NCBI RefSeq assembly: GCF_017488845.2
Contig: NZ_CP083370.1
Span: 1,922,001 to 1,986,000 of the forward strand
Length of the DNA stretch: 64,000 nucleotides
Reading direction: 5' to 3'
From: Ensifer canadensis
Lineage (GTDB): Bacteria > Pseudomonadota > Alphaproteobacteria > Rhizobiales > Rhizobiaceae
Below the pieces are notes generated by a model, which saw only the letters and a program-made list of their open reading frames with translations, had not been told where the DNA came from and did not search any database. Positions 16,191 to 25,535 of the stretch are shown one piece after another (the stretch's first letter is position 1; each line of letters begins with the position of its first letter). The translations under genes and the position numbers were made by a program.

Positions 16191-16439
16191 GCGTCCTTTG
16201 TAAAATTCTTGGGAAAAAATTTCAGACGGGCGGAAAACAGGCTTTTTCCACAGGATCTGCCGCCCTTCTCGCCAACTGCGTTGGATGCACCCACCATAAG
16301 CCTCTGAAACAACACGCCGTCTTTTCCCCTGCCCGACCTTGAACGCCGCGTCTGTGGCGAATGCATGCCTCCCAAAGCATATCGCGGCCTCGGGACGACG
16401 ACATGCATCAGGCTAAATACATCGAGGACAAGAACCCAA

Positions 16440-16491
16440 GCGCATGTCGCGCAAAAGCGTGCAGCCGGTTTGCGGGTAGCGACACGCCTAA
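16440..16491 (+). repeat. Repeat family C
   Basis: GCATGTCGCGCAAAAGCGTG with a downstream near-complement. Related copies lie at about 33938, 46091 and 49230. Confidence 0.65.
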
Positions 16492-16564
16492 AGTCCGACT
16501 GGCCAACCCCAGGGATCGCGGCACGCTACAAGCGCCCTGACATCCGCCCCTGCGCCATGCTCCC

Positions 16565-17482
16565 TTAAAGCAGCAGCTCGCCGGCGGCGATCTTCACTGC
16601 ATGGCCGCCGATGCGCGCCGTGTTGATCTGGCCGCCCGCCACATCGAGATGCAGGTGGATGAAGGACGGCCGCCCCATCTCCACCCCTTGCTCGATCAGA
16701 AAGGGGTGGTGGCCATCGACCAGCTGGTCGAAGTGGTGGATGGCACCGGAAAGTGCTGCCGCCGCCGCACCCGTTGCCGGGTCCTCGGCAAGGCCCATCT
16801 CGGGCCTGAACATGCGGGTGTGGAACCGCGCCGTGTGGTTGATGCCGCCGCGACAATAGAGATAGGCAGACGCTAGGCGTCCTTCGGCAAGCGGCGCCAG
16901 ATGCTCCCAGCGCTGCGGGTCGAATTCGACGGTAGCGGCCGCGGATACATCGTGCAGCGGCACCATGACGAAGGGAACGCCGGCGCTCCAGAAGGACGGC
17001 GCATGGTTCTCGAAGCCGATCTGCGAGGTCTTCAGGCTCAGCGCGTCGGCAAGCGCCTGCTTGTCGAAGCGGGCGTCGAGCCGGGTCGATCTGCGCGGCA
17101 GGTCGAATTCGGCAAAGCTCGCCTCGCCCGGCTTGATGCGCACGGCGCAGCGCACCGGCCCCACCTTCTCCTCCAGTACCTGCACGAGATCGGCGCTCTC
17201 CTCAGCCATGCCGTGGGCTCTTTCGGCGATCGCCACCGCAGCACCTACGGTCGGATGCCCGGCAAAGGGAAGCTCGCGCCCCGGCGTGAAGATGCGCAGC
17301 CGCGCCGTATGCGCCGCCCCGCCCGGCCGGCGGATGAACACCGTCTCCGAAAGGTTGAACTCCTGCGCGATCGTCTGCATCGCCTGATCGTCGAGTGCAT
17401 CCGCCCCGAAGACGACGGCCAGCGGATTGCCCTCCAGCCGGTTCTGCGTGAAGACATCGTAGATCGCGTAGCTGAGCGGCAT
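16565..17482 (-). CDS. PhzF-family isomerase/epimerase-like protein
   Basis: 305 residues, the usual PhzF length. Two mirrored halves of a diaminopimelate-epimerase fold are visible. Features are the start YDVFTQNRLEGNPLAVVF, the catalytic Glu46 in NLSETVFI, then ELPFAGHPTVGAA in the first half and GLAEDPATGAAAAALSG in the second. PhzF itself isomerises a phenazine precursor; most rhizobial members have unknown substrates and no phenazine genes are nearby. The start follows AAGGGGGAATAA. Confidence 0.88.
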   Translation of the reverse strand: MPLSYAIYDVFTQNRLEGNPLAVVFGADALDDQAMQTIAQEFNLSETVFIRRPGGAAHTARLRIFTPGRELPFAGHPTVGAAVAIAERAHGMAEESADLVQVLEEKVGPVRCAVRIKPGEASFAEFDLPRRSTRLDARFDKQALADALSLKTSQIGFENHAPSFWSAGVPFVMVPLHDVSAAATVEFDPQRWEHLAPLAEGRLASAYLYCRGGINHTARFHTRMFRPEMGLAEDPATGAAAAALSGAIHHFDQLVDGHHPFLIEQGVEMGRPSFIHLHLDVAGGQINTARIGGHAVKIAAGELLL

Positions 17483-17800
17483 TTATTCCCCCTTGCGAAT
17501 ATAGTCCGGCCACGAACTTGCAATGTCATCGCCCGGGCGGCAAGCGCAAAAACGCCATCGTGCACCACACCCATCGTTATCCGATCCCCCTCGCCACTGG
17601 GCCGAAAACAAGGCCGCCGTTGACCGCATGGGACACCCGTCAGCGGCACGACTGCGCAAGAACGCCCCTGCCGGTGCCGGAAAAGTGATCGCCGCGGCCG
17701 CCAATGCGCGACCGTGCCGCGGATTTGGTGCTGATCTCATGCATGGCGCCCGAAAATGTCCCGCGCTTCCGCGTCACGACGTGCATAGGGCGAGAAGCCA

Positions 17801-17870
17801 AAGCACTTCCAGGAAAAGTGCGAAGCGGATTTCCGTCAGGAAAAGCTAAGAACAAAGAGGTAGAGCGCTT
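17801..17870 (+). repeat. Repeat family B
   Basis: TTCCAGGAAAAGTGCGAAG core with the usual second arm TCCGTCAGGAAAAGC and an AACAAAGAGGTAGAGCG tail. Confidence 0.75.
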
Positions 17871-17940
17871 CTGCGACCCCGTCGAAACGGGCAACACTTC
17901 AAAACACAACGCAGCAAACCGATCTTGAACGACGTGATCT

Positions 17941-18043
17941 ACAGCGCCGCGCATCTATTAGACGCGCAAAGGTCGCTGTAGCACTTTGAATGGCTGCATG
18001 TTTTTATCCTTAAATCGAATAGGATTTAAGGAGCGGGCAGTAG
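17941..18043 (+). repeat. Repeat family A, copy 4
   Basis: Full forward copy ending three bases before the start of the DUF930 gene, so it forms that gene's immediate upstream leader. Confidence 0.8.
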
Positions 18044-18046
18044 CGC

Positions 18047-18751
18047 ATGCAGCAAACGATGCGACGGGCGGATGACACGACGATCTGGTGGGCCTTGGCG
18101 CTTGCGCTGGTGCTGCATGCCTTCGCCTTCGCCGCATTCTCGCGCCTGCCGCCGAAGCTGATGCCCCCGCCGGGCGCCGTAGACAGCATCGAGGTCGAAA
18201 TCCTGGCCGGCGTGCCGGAAAAGCCGAAACCTGCCGTGCCCGCGTCGGAAGCGAGCCTGCCGGTGCCAGAACCGCAGCGCGAAAATCTGAAGACGCCGGC
18301 CAAGACGACCGACGAGCGCCCCCGCGGCAACCAGCCCGCGCCGCAGGCCCCAGGCATGGTGCACGCCCAAAACCTCTATTCCGCCGGCATCCTCGCCTCG
18401 CCGCGTAGCCGCCAGGCGCGTAAGGGTCTGGCGCAGCTGGCGCCCGAAGAGCGCGTGGTGCAGCTCTGCAATCTCGAAGCGATGGAACAGGTCCACCGCT
18501 GGAAGGCCGACCTCGATCCGGATTACCTCGTCGCCTATGCCCTGTCGGGCGTGAAGTTCTCCGGGGAAACGCTGAAGACCAATGGCGGAGCGTTTCGCAG
18601 CAAACGGCAATGGTGGCGCATCGCCTATTCCTGCTCGGTCACGCCGGATCGAACGACAGTGGTCGGCTTCGACTTCAAGGTCGGCGATGCCATCCCGCGC
18701 GAGCAATGGCAGGACCTTGGGCTTCCCATCGCCGACACTGCCGCCGACTGA
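18047..18751 (+). CDS. DUF930 domain protein, N-terminally anchored
   Basis: 234 residues. One membrane helix near the N-terminus (WWALALALVLHAFAFAAF), a proline-rich linker (about 60-110), then the DUF930 domain (about 130-230) with RVVQLCNLEAMEQVHRW and WRIAYSCSV. The layout resembles TonB-like anchored periplasmic proteins. Function is unknown; the family is nearly confined to rhizobia and relatives. Start ATG 18047 or 18059 are both possible; the leader is a family A repeat. Confidence 0.8.
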   Translation: MQQTMRRADDTTIWWALALALVLHAFAFAAFSRLPPKLMPPPGAVDSIEVEILAGVPEKPKPAVPASEASLPVPEPQRENLKTPAKTTDERPRGNQPAPQAPGMVHAQNLYSAGILASPRSRQARKGLAQLAPEERVVQLCNLEAMEQVHRWKADLDPDYLVAYALSGVKFSGETLKTNGGAFRSKRQWWRIAYSCSVTPDRTTVVGFDFKVGDAIPREQWQDLGLPIADTAAD

Positions 18752-18770
18752 TGGTCGCGAACCATCTGAC

Positions 18771-18792
18771 ACATACCGACCGTATGGTATGT
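18771..18792. promoter_or_regulatory. TetR-type operator upstream of the TetR gene
   Basis: ACATACC (18771-18777) and GGTATGT (18786-18792) with 8 bases between; the full 22 bp is nearly symmetric around CGACCGTATG. It ends 8 bases before the TetR start codon, so it is a strong candidate for autoregulation. Confidence 0.75.
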
Positions 18793-18799
18793 TGGTTAA

Positions 18800-19420
18800 A
18801 TGCCCAGACCAACAAAGCAATCACCCGAACGCGGCAACGCACGGATCCGGCTTCTCGATGCGGCGCGCGATGTCATTCGCGCAAAAGGCTTTGCGGCCAC
18901 CAGCGTCGACGACCTCTGCCGTGCGGCTGACGTCACCAAGGGCGCGTTCTTCCACCATTTCGCCAGCAAGGACGCGCTCGGCGTCGCTGCGGCCGATTAC
19001 TGGGCGGAAACGACGACCGACTTTTTCGCCGCCGCCCCCTATCACGGACCGCCCGATCCGCTGGCGCGCGTTCTCGCCTACGTCGCCTTCCGCAAGGCGA
19101 TCATCCTCGGTGAAATCACCGAGTTCACCTGTCTGGTCGGCACGCTGGCGCAGGAGGTCTATGCCAGCGCGCCCGACATTCGCGAGGCTTGCGCCCGCAG
19201 CATCTTCGGTCATACCGCCACGCTCGAAGCCGACATCGAGGCCGCACGCAGCGACCGCGGCATTGTCGACGCCTGGACGGCCGAAAGCCTGGCCCGGCAC
19301 ACGCAGGCCGTCATCCAGGGCGGCTTCGTGCTCGCCAAGGCCGGCAACGACCCCGAGCTTGCGCGCGAAAGCCTCGACCATCTCGACCGGTACATCCGGC
19401 ACCTGTTTCACGTCACTTGA
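18800..19420 (+). CDS. TetR/AcrR-family transcriptional regulator
   Basis: 206 residues. The N-terminal HTH is typical: ARIRLLDAARDVIRAKGF, then TSVDDLCRAADVTKGAFF and HHFASKDALG (residues 14-62). The helical C-terminal ligand domain includes RYIRHLFHVT at the end. It probably represses itself and the next gene through the palindrome at 18771-18792. The DUF6151 gene starts 13 bases downstream, so they form one operon; the inducer is unknown. Confidence 0.9.
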   Translation: MPRPTKQSPERGNARIRLLDAARDVIRAKGFAATSVDDLCRAADVTKGAFFHHFASKDALGVAAADYWAETTTDFFAAAPYHGPPDPLARVLAYVAFRKAIILGEITEFTCLVGTLAQEVYASAPDIREACARSIFGHTATLEADIEAARSDRGIVDAWTAESLARHTQAVIQGGFVLAKAGNDPELARESLDHLDRYIRHLFHVT

Positions 19421-19432
19421 GGAGGATGCGAC

Positions 19433-19969
19433 ATGAGCGATACCACCCATATCGGATGCGCCTGCGGACAGACACGGCTGAAAGTGCAGGGAGCGCCGAT
19501 CCTTGTTTCCGAATGCCTTTGCGACAGCTGCAGGGCGGCCGCCGCCCGCCTTGGCGCCCTGCCCGGCGCCCGCAACATCCTGACTTCCTATGAGGCCACC
19601 CCCAGCGCCGAATACCGCAAGGACCGGATCACGATTGTCTCCGGCGAGGAGAACCTCAGCGAATTCCGGCTGTCAGAGGGTGCGGGCTCACGCCGCGTCG
19701 TCGCCACCTGCTGCAACACGCCGATGTTTTTGGAAATGAAGGGCGCGCACTGGCTCAGCCTCTATCTGCACCTCTGGCCGGCCGAGACGCGGCCGAAGGC
19801 CGAGCTGCGCACCATGGTCGGCGACCTGCCCGACGCTTCCTGGCTGCCCAAGGACATCCCCAACCTGAAGACCCACACCGTATCCTTCTACGCCAAGCTT
19901 CTCTGGGCCTGGATCGCCATGGGCTTCCGCAACCCGAAGATCGCAATAGCGCGCAAGATCGAGGCCTGA
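19433..19969 (+). CDS. DUF6151 / GFA-like zinc-binding protein
   Basis: 178 residues. Cysteines C9 and C11 (GCACGQTRL), C28/C30/C33 (ECLCDSC) and C93-C94 (TCCNTP) follow the pattern of the GFA/CENP-V zinc-binding fold, in the variant called DUF6151. It starts 13 bases after the TetR gene with GAGGAG upstream. No enzymatic activity is known for this subgroup; glutathione-linked aldehyde handling is suggested for GFA enzymes only. Confidence 0.75.
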   Translation: MSDTTHIGCACGQTRLKVQGAPILVSECLCDSCRAAAARLGALPGARNILTSYEATPSAEYRKDRITIVSGEENLSEFRLSEGAGSRRVVATCCNTPMFLEMKGAHWLSLYLHLWPAETRPKAELRTMVGDLPDASWLPKDIPNLKTHTVSFYAKLLWAWIAMGFRNPKIAIARKIEA

Positions 19970-20122
19970 CGCCGGCGTGCGGATGGGTCGGCACATGTCG
20001 GCCTTCCGTCTCGCGCCCCTGCCAGCGGCGCTGCACCAGCAACGCGACATCATGCCCACCAGCCCGGACCCCGCATCTGGCGAGCGCTGCTGACTGCATA
20101 TCTGCGCACCCAACCACAGCAA

Positions 20123-20371
20123 TCAACCGCGCGATGCGAGCATCGTCATGAAAATGGGCGTCCCGACCACGACGCCGGCGAAGACAAACAACGGTCCGTA
20201 AATCAGCGCGCTCAGCGGGATGATGGAGACACACGCCCGCAAACCGTCATTCAGGCAGTTGTGCGTCCCGCCCTCGAAAATGCCGTAGACGGGTAGAAAC
20301 AACCCCGCGATGATCAGGCTGGAAGCAAACGCCAATGCGGCGGATAGGATGAGGCAAGCGAGTGTCTTCAT
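20123..20371 (-). CDS. 82-aa two-helix membrane protein
   Basis: 82 residues. A hydrophobic helix or signal-like start (CLILSAALAFASSLIIAG) and a second helix (LSALIYGPLFVFAGVVV) flank a loop with two cysteines (HNCLNDGLRACVS). There is no clear ribosome site. No family is recognised; plausible because of the clean membrane pattern. Confidence 0.5.
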   Translation of the reverse strand: MKTLACLILSAALAFASSLIIAGLFLPVYGIFEGGTHNCLNDGLRACVSIIPLSALIYGPLFVFAGVVVGTPIFMTMLASRG

Positions 20372-20544
20372 GCTTTACGGCTATAGGATTTTGGTGATCC
20401 GAGCCAACGCCCGACCATTGGGCACCATCGGGGTCGGATACGCATTGAATGCGGCTACGCGGAAGAGTTGCCTTTACCTTGCCGAAACTGCTCTTGCGAT
20501 AATCTCGGATGAAATCCTGTCACGACGCCCATCAACATCGACAA

Positions 20545-20877
20545 ATGCCCAGCACAACAAAGCGGCTACTCAACAAGCTCAGGGAGATGGAGGCGCGGCG
20601 CGGCGTCGAACGCCCACCGTCTCGGGGGCTTTTGTCGCCGTTCGCCAGGGGATTGGCGGAATTCCTGCAGGACTATCGCCGCATCACCTCGTTTTATGCC
20701 GGGTCGTTTTCCATCGTCATCTATTGTGCATTCGCCAGCTACGTGGGTGCCATCGTCGCACTGCTGTTCCAGTGGCCCGCGATCTATCCGGCCGCAGCCG
20801 CCTGCCTAGCCACGATCATTCTTCGGCATTGGGTCCGAAACGCCAAAAAGAGGCACGATCGACATTATCGACCGTGA
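20545..20877 (+). CDS. 110-aa membrane protein
   Basis: 110 residues from ATG 20545. A basic helical N-terminus (KRLLNKLREMEARRG) is followed by two hydrophobic helices (SFSIVIYCAFASYVGAIVAL and AIYPAAAACLATIIL) and a basic tail. Ribosome site is weak. No family recognised. Confidence 0.45.
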   Translation: MPSTTKRLLNKLREMEARRGVERPPSRGLLSPFARGLAEFLQDYRRITSFYAGSFSIVIYCAFASYVGAIVALLFQWPAIYPAAAACLATIILRHWVRNAKKRHDRHYRP

Positions 20878-20969
20878 CGCCGTGTCCTCCCTGACGACCG
20901 ATGTGCAGGCGCCGCCGCACCGCCACAATGCGGATTGTACCGATAGCTTTGCCATGTAATGTGCCGGCC

Positions 20970-21500
20970 ATGGATAAGACCACGACATTCCCGATCTCGC
21001 TCTCCGGTTTTGAGATCGAAGGGCTGATTGAAGCGGATGCACCGCGACTGATGCCGCTTTACCAGAACTGTCAGGACTATGTGGTTTTGGAGCGCGGCCA
21101 TCCACCGGATGCAACCGTGGCGATCGAAGAATTTCAAAGCTTTCCGCCGGGCAGAACCGAGGCCGACAAGTTCGTCTTCGGATTGAAATCGGGCGCCGGG
21201 AACCTCATCGGCATGCTCGCCTGCGACCGCAATTATCCGCAGGAGAAGTCCTGGTGGATCGCCTTGCTGATGATCGATCCGGCCTTTCGCCGGCACGGCG
21301 CGGCGAAAACACTCTGCGACGACTTCTTCAGCTGGCTGAAGACACAAGGCGCGGACCGCGTGGAGCTCGCCGTCTTCGCAGAGAATGAACAGGGCCTTCG
21401 CTTCTGGGAAGGCCAGGGCTTCGAGATGGTGCGCACCGCAGGGCCGGTCCCCATCGGGACAAAGCAGCACAGAATGGAAGTCTTGGGTCGATCGCTGTGA
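20970..21500 (+). CDS. GNAT-family N-acetyltransferase
   Basis: 176 residues from ATG 20970. GNAT features are WIALLMIDPAFRRHGAAKTL (about 91-110), where RRHGAA is the acetyl-CoA loop, and the C-terminal AVFAENEQGLRFWEGQGFE typical of the fold. The substrate is unknown. It is an isolated gene between small membrane ORFs and the convergent NUDIX/nuclease pair. Confidence 0.85.
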   Translation: MDKTTTFPISLSGFEIEGLIEADAPRLMPLYQNCQDYVVLERGHPPDATVAIEEFQSFPPGRTEADKFVFGLKSGAGNLIGMLACDRNYPQEKSWWIALLMIDPAFRRHGAAKTLCDDFFSWLKTQGADRVELAVFAENEQGLRFWEGQGFEMVRTAGPVPIGTKQHRMEVLGRSL

Positions 21501-21741
21501 GCGTCTCAATTCCGCACGGTTGACGGTTGCGCCGATCGTTCGCCGAAAAGCCAACGCCGACCGTTTGAATCAGCCCCTGCCATTTTCCGGCATACGCCAA
21601 GCAGCCGCGCGCCGCCCATGGATAGGGCCGCCGTTCGCCGCCTGCCGACGAACAGGGCCGCTCCGCGCACCGGTTGACCACATCTCAAAGACGACGCGCT
21701 CCGCCGCCGCACAGCGCAATGGCCATGCCCCCGAGACATCG

Positions 21742-22476
21742 TCACCGCTTTCCGTCAAACAGCCAGGTGAGGATCGGCAAAATGAACGGCGGATAGTTGT
21801 GCGCACCCGGATCCGGCCCCCAGATGGCGATCGCCTCGTCGATCTCCGGCTCGGGATCGCCGGCGATATGGGCGGCCACCCTTGCAACCAGCGCTTCCGC
21901 CGTTTCCGCCACCCGGTAGAGCCGGAACACCGTCACCGCCCGCCCCATGTGCAGCACGTGATAGCCGGGTTCGGCAGTCGCGGCATCGAGGTCGATGCCG
22001 GTTTCCTCCAGCGCCTCGCGGCGGATATTGCCTGGAATGTCGCAGCGGCCGTCGACCACGTCATCAGGCTCCAGCGAGCCCGAGGGGCTGTAGACCCGGG
22101 CCGGATTGGCCGTGTGCGATCCCATGCGCACCAGGATCAGGGCACCATCGGACGACACGATCACCGGCATGGCGAACAGGTGGAAGGCGGCGTCCGCGCG
22201 GGTCTTGCGCCACCACAGAAAGGTCGAATAGGGCACCACATGCCCCTCGCCGACCACGCGGCCGTCCTCGATCCGGAGCGCCCGCTGCAGCACCATCTGC
22301 CCGTCGAAGAGATGCGGGTTAGCGGCGATCTCCGCCCGCCAGTTTTCCTGCGCGGTATCCACCTGATCGAGATGGAAGGGATGCGGGCCCTCCTTCACCC
22401 GGATATCGACGCCTGAGATCGGCAGGATCTCGCCTTCTTCGGGCCAGTGGGCAAGGTTGCTTTCGAGAGTATCCAT
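21742..22476 (-). CDS. NUDIX hydrolase
   Basis: 244 residues from ATG 22476. The Nudix box is present in its core, NIRREALEETGIDL (about 163-176), with the preceding Gly spaced differently from the consensus. Such enzymes hydrolyse nucleoside diphosphates linked to another moiety. The start lies 2 bases after the stop of the EEP-family gene (TGACGATG), so the two are translated together. The pairing suggests a shared nucleotide- or nucleic-acid-related task, but the substrate is not evident. Confidence 0.85.
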   Translation of the reverse strand: MDTLESNLAHWPEEGEILPISGVDIRVKEGPHPFHLDQVDTAQENWRAEIAANPHLFDGQMVLQRALRIEDGRVVGEGHVVPYSTFLWWRKTRADAAFHLFAMPVIVSSDGALILVRMGSHTANPARVYSPSGSLEPDDVVDGRCDIPGNIRREALEETGIDLDAATAEPGYHVLHMGRAVTVFRLYRVAETAEALVARVAAHIAGDPEPEIDEAIAIWGPDPGAHNYPPFILPILTWLFDGKR

Positions 22477-22478
22477 CG

Positions 22479-23585
22479 TCACACGTCCAGTGTCATGGCC
22501 ACGGGGCAATGGTCCGATGCCTTCGGCCGGTCCCAGCCGGTGCGCGGATAGCGCTCCACCTCCTGCCCCGGCGGAAAGATCGTGCGGAAGGGCTGGCCGC
22601 CGCGGATGATTTCCGGCACTTGGGCTGCATTGCGCTGCGCGAGCGCCGGCGACAGCCAGATATAGTCGAGCTGGCAGAGGTGCCGCTCCTGCGGCCCGCG
22701 GCTGTGAAACAGCGTCCAGCGGTCGAGCACCGGCCGGCGCAGCATCGGGTTTTCGACAAAACCGTCTGCAGTCAGCACATCGAGCGCGCTTTCCTCCTCC
22801 TCGCGCGGCACGAACTCGTAGCCGTTGCGCCGGTCGCCAAGGATGTCGACCTTCTCCTGATAATCATTCATGTCGCCGCAGATCGCGAACATCTTGTCAG
22901 CCGTATGCCCGCGACCAAAGCGGCTTTCGATGATATGGCGCACGGCCTTGGCCTCGGCCACCCGCACCGGCATCGTCGCCTGGCGCCCGTCGAGCCCGTC
23001 GCGTGCCGGCCCCATGGATTTGAAATGCACGACATAAAGCGTCAGCGGCCGCCCGCCGATCCGCAGGTCCAGTTCCAGGCAATCACGCTTGAAGATCCGG
23101 TCGTTCGGCCGGCTGGAGGCAGCGAGCGCATCGTTGAAGATATCGAGATCCGCATAGGTCAGCCCCGCATGGCTCTTCACCTCGAGGCACTCGATCGGCT
23201 GGCCATCGCGCGTTTCCTCGCGCATCAGCACCGCCACGTCGATCCCGCGCGAATCATTGCCCTCGATCAGGTATTTCTGGCGATAGCCGTTGCCGACCAT
23301 GCGGAAGAGATAGTTGTACTCAAACGCCTGCAGCGACGCCATGTTGTCGGCCTCCTGCAAACACAGAATATCCGCATCGCAATCGGCAATCGCCAGCGCC
23401 GACATCTGCCGCGTATCATCCGTATGCGCGATCGTCCGCGCCTCCTCCAGCCGCTGATACTCCGCCTCGCTCTTCACCTCGAAGAGTCTGAGCACCCGGT
23501 CCTGCTTGAGCTGATTGCGGAAGCCGGAAAAATCGAAGCGGCTCATGAGATTTTCAATATTGAAGGTGGCAAGTCGAAGGGACAT
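22479..23585 (-). CDS. endonuclease/exonuclease/phosphatase (EEP) family protein
   Basis: 368 residues from ATG 23585; the frame is open further upstream without family resemblance. EEP motifs occur in order: RLATFNIENL (start), DILCLQEADN, YVVHFKSMGP, ICGDMNDY, LDYIWLSP and ASDHCPVAMTL at the end. These give the metal-dependent phosphodiesterase active site. The protein lacks a signal peptide. It is coupled to the downstream NUDIX hydrolase. Substrate unknown: DNA, RNA or a phospho-ester. Confidence 0.88.
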   Translation of the reverse strand: MSLRLATFNIENLMSRFDFSGFRNQLKQDRVLRLFEVKSEAEYQRLEEARTIAHTDDTRQMSALAIADCDADILCLQEADNMASLQAFEYNYLFRMVGNGYRQKYLIEGNDSRGIDVAVLMREETRDGQPIECLEVKSHAGLTYADLDIFNDALAASSRPNDRIFKRDCLELDLRIGGRPLTLYVVHFKSMGPARDGLDGRQATMPVRVAEAKAVRHIIESRFGRGHTADKMFAICGDMNDYQEKVDILGDRRNGYEFVPREEEESALDVLTADGFVENPMLRRPVLDRWTLFHSRGPQERHLCQLDYIWLSPALAQRNAAQVPEIIRGGQPFRTIFPPGQEVERYPRTGWDRPKASDHCPVAMTLDV

Positions 23586-24032
23586 CAAGCAATTCCATAA
23601 CTGAATTGCCGCGGAGATTAGGCATTGAAGCGCAAATGTCGAGGGCGATTTCCCGGCAGGTGCGGGAGCCTCTCCTGAGTGGCCCCCAACGCTTGTTGTC
23701 CAGCGAACGGTCAGTGATGTGGAAAGCACACGCCTGCGTGTCTTCGAAACAACCGAAGACCACCGTGAAGGCGAAAACCAAGAGTTTTTTCGTGCCGACA
23801 AAGGCGACCGCATGAGAAACCGCCGGAATACAGCAAATGAAGCGGATGGATTTCTGCCCGCTGCTTGATGCAGCAGCCATGGCCCAGCGTTGTTTCCGCG
23901 CCGGTGTCGAGCTGGTCTATTCGCGGTCCCAAGCCTGACGGCGGTGGGCGCATGGCCAACGTGCCGAGCGCCGGCACGTTGGCGTTCCTAGGCACCGCGC
24001 GAATTCCTCGCTGCATGAAAGCTTTTGCCGCG
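23586..24032. other. intergenic stretch with a strong inverted repeat
   Basis: No gene is supported; see the hairpin at 23955-23983. Confidence 0.5.
23955..23983. repeat. 12-bp-stem GC-rich hairpin, possible terminator
   Basis: GCCAACGTGCCG, 5-base loop AGCGC, CGGCACGTTGGC. It lies 50 bases beyond the stop of the leftward FAD oxidase gene. No T-run follows, so termination is only possible. Confidence 0.55.
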
Positions 24033-25466
24033 TTAGCCCGATTTTCGTTCTGGCTGGATATTCTGGTTGAGCCGGAAGAGATTGCCAGGATCGTACTTGG
24101 CTTTAAGCGCCGCCAGCCGTGCATGGTTGCCACCATAGGCCTGGGCGACCCTTTCGGTTTCATCCTCCGGCATGAAGTTGACGTAGACGCCACCTGTCGC
24201 ATGTGGCGCAGCCGCGGCAAAGATTGCCCGCGCCCAATCGATGGAGGGTTGTTCGTCGGCCTGGTCACGCCACCTGGTGTGAACGTTCATGACAAACTTG
24301 GCCTCGCGATGCGGATAGGCGGTCGCGTCGGGTGCCACGCGGCTGCTGGCACCACCGAGCTGCCCGATGAAGATTTCACATTCATCAGTCGGCAACGTCC
24401 CTATATGTTCGCTCAGGATCTCAAACAACCCGTCGCTCAGGGCCGTGAAATTGTGCGACTTCCAATAGTTGAATGCCCCTGGCGTGAGAAGCGGATCGAA
24501 TGCCGTCTGCCATGCGGAATATGGCTGCACGCCGACGACGTCGGCGATCGGTTCGCCAAGCGAACGCAGTGGTTCAAGTGCCTCCTCGGCTCTGCTCGGC
24601 TCACCGGCATAGCAGACGGCGAAGACGAGGATTTCCTTGCCGTGCACCTCTTCGGGCAGGAACGGCAATGGCGGCGCCTTACGCAGGACCACCCAAATGG
24701 TAAGATCGTCGGACGCAGCGGCCGCCACGCGGCGATACCCCGCAAGAAGTTCACGGGCGTGGGCAAACGGATGAACGATCAGCCCGGATACCAGATCGGG
24801 ACCGACCGGATGCAGCTTGAACTCGAACGACGTGACCACGCCAAAATTTCCACCGCCGCCGCGAAGAGCCCAGAATAGGTCCGGATTTTCCGTTGTGTTT
24901 GCATGGACAAGCTCGCCGTCGGCGGTCACCACATCGGCCGAAATCAGATTGTCTACCGTGAATCCGTATTTGCGACTGAGCCACCCGAAACCACCCCCAA
25001 GCGTGAGACCGGCCACCCCTGTGGTTGAGTTGATACCGAGCGGGGTGGCAAGACCGAACGCCTGCGCCTCTTTGTCGAACTCTCCGAGCGTCGCGCCAGG
25101 CTCGACCCTCGCGGTGCGTGCCTTGTCATCGACCCGGACAGAACGCATCGGCGAAAGATCGATCAAAAGTCCGCCTTCGCAGACGGCATTGCCGGATATG
25201 TTGTGACCGCCACCGCGTACAGAGAGGAGCAATCCGTTGTCGCGGGCAAACTGCACCGCCTTTACGACATCTCCTGCGCCATGGCAGCGCACCACAGCCC
25301 CAGGCCGCCGATCGATCATGGCGTTCCAGATTGTCCTGGCCTCGTCGTAACCAGCCTGGCCGGCCAAACACACGTTCCCGCGACACCGAGTTCCCAACAT
25401 CTCCAAAAGGTCGGTTGAAAGGGTGACCGTTTCGCCCTGAAGCCCACTAAATTGAACATCTGTCAT
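24033..25466 (-). CDS. FAD-binding oxidoreductase (berberine-bridge type)
   Basis: 477 residues. The FAD_binding_4 domain is at about 40-210. It includes LLLSVRGGGHNISG, where His88 is the usual covalent FAD site, TARVEPGATLGEFD, and TTGVAGLTLGGGFGWLSRKYG. The C-terminal BBE segment (about 430-475) reads YVNFMPEDETERV and YDPGNLFRLNQNI. It oxidises an unknown small molecule, passing electrons to oxygen or an acceptor. There is no signal peptide. The arylsulfatase gene is 69 bases upstream on the same strand, so co-transcription is possible. Confidence 0.88.
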   Translation of the reverse strand: MTDVQFSGLQGETVTLSTDLLEMLGTRCRGNVCLAGQAGYDEARTIWNAMIDRRPGAVVRCHGAGDVVKAVQFARDNGLLLSVRGGGHNISGNAVCEGGLLIDLSPMRSVRVDDKARTARVEPGATLGEFDKEAQAFGLATPLGINSTTGVAGLTLGGGFGWLSRKYGFTVDNLISADVVTADGELVHANTTENPDLFWALRGGGGNFGVVTSFEFKLHPVGPDLVSGLIVHPFAHARELLAGYRRVAAAASDDLTIWVVLRKAPPLPFLPEEVHGKEILVFAVCYAGEPSRAEEALEPLRSLGEPIADVVGVQPYSAWQTAFDPLLTPGAFNYWKSHNFTALSDGLFEILSEHIGTLPTDECEIFIGQLGGASSRVAPDATAYPHREAKFVMNVHTRWRDQADEQPSIDWARAIFAAAAPHATGGVYVNFMPEDETERVAQAYGGNHARLAALKAKYDPGNLFRLNQNIQPERKSG

Positions 25467-25535
25467 TTCATCCTCCCTGCCGGCACGGATGTACGAGACG
25501 CCTCTTGGGGCGCAGACGGACGAACCGGCCCTTGC

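Larger units (their letters stand above)
16121..16564. other. intergenic stretch: tRNA promoter and a family C repeat
   Basis: Besides the tRNA promoter (16162-16190) and the repeat at 16440-16491, no gene is supported. Confidence 0.55.
17483..18046. other. intergenic stretch with repeats B and A
   Basis: It holds a family B copy (17801-17870) and a full family A copy (17941-18043). No gene is supported. Confidence 0.6.

Noticed and set aside
22509..23600. 363-codon open frame opposite the EEP nuclease
   Set aside because: The EEP motifs on the other strand are unambiguous; this frame has shadow composition.
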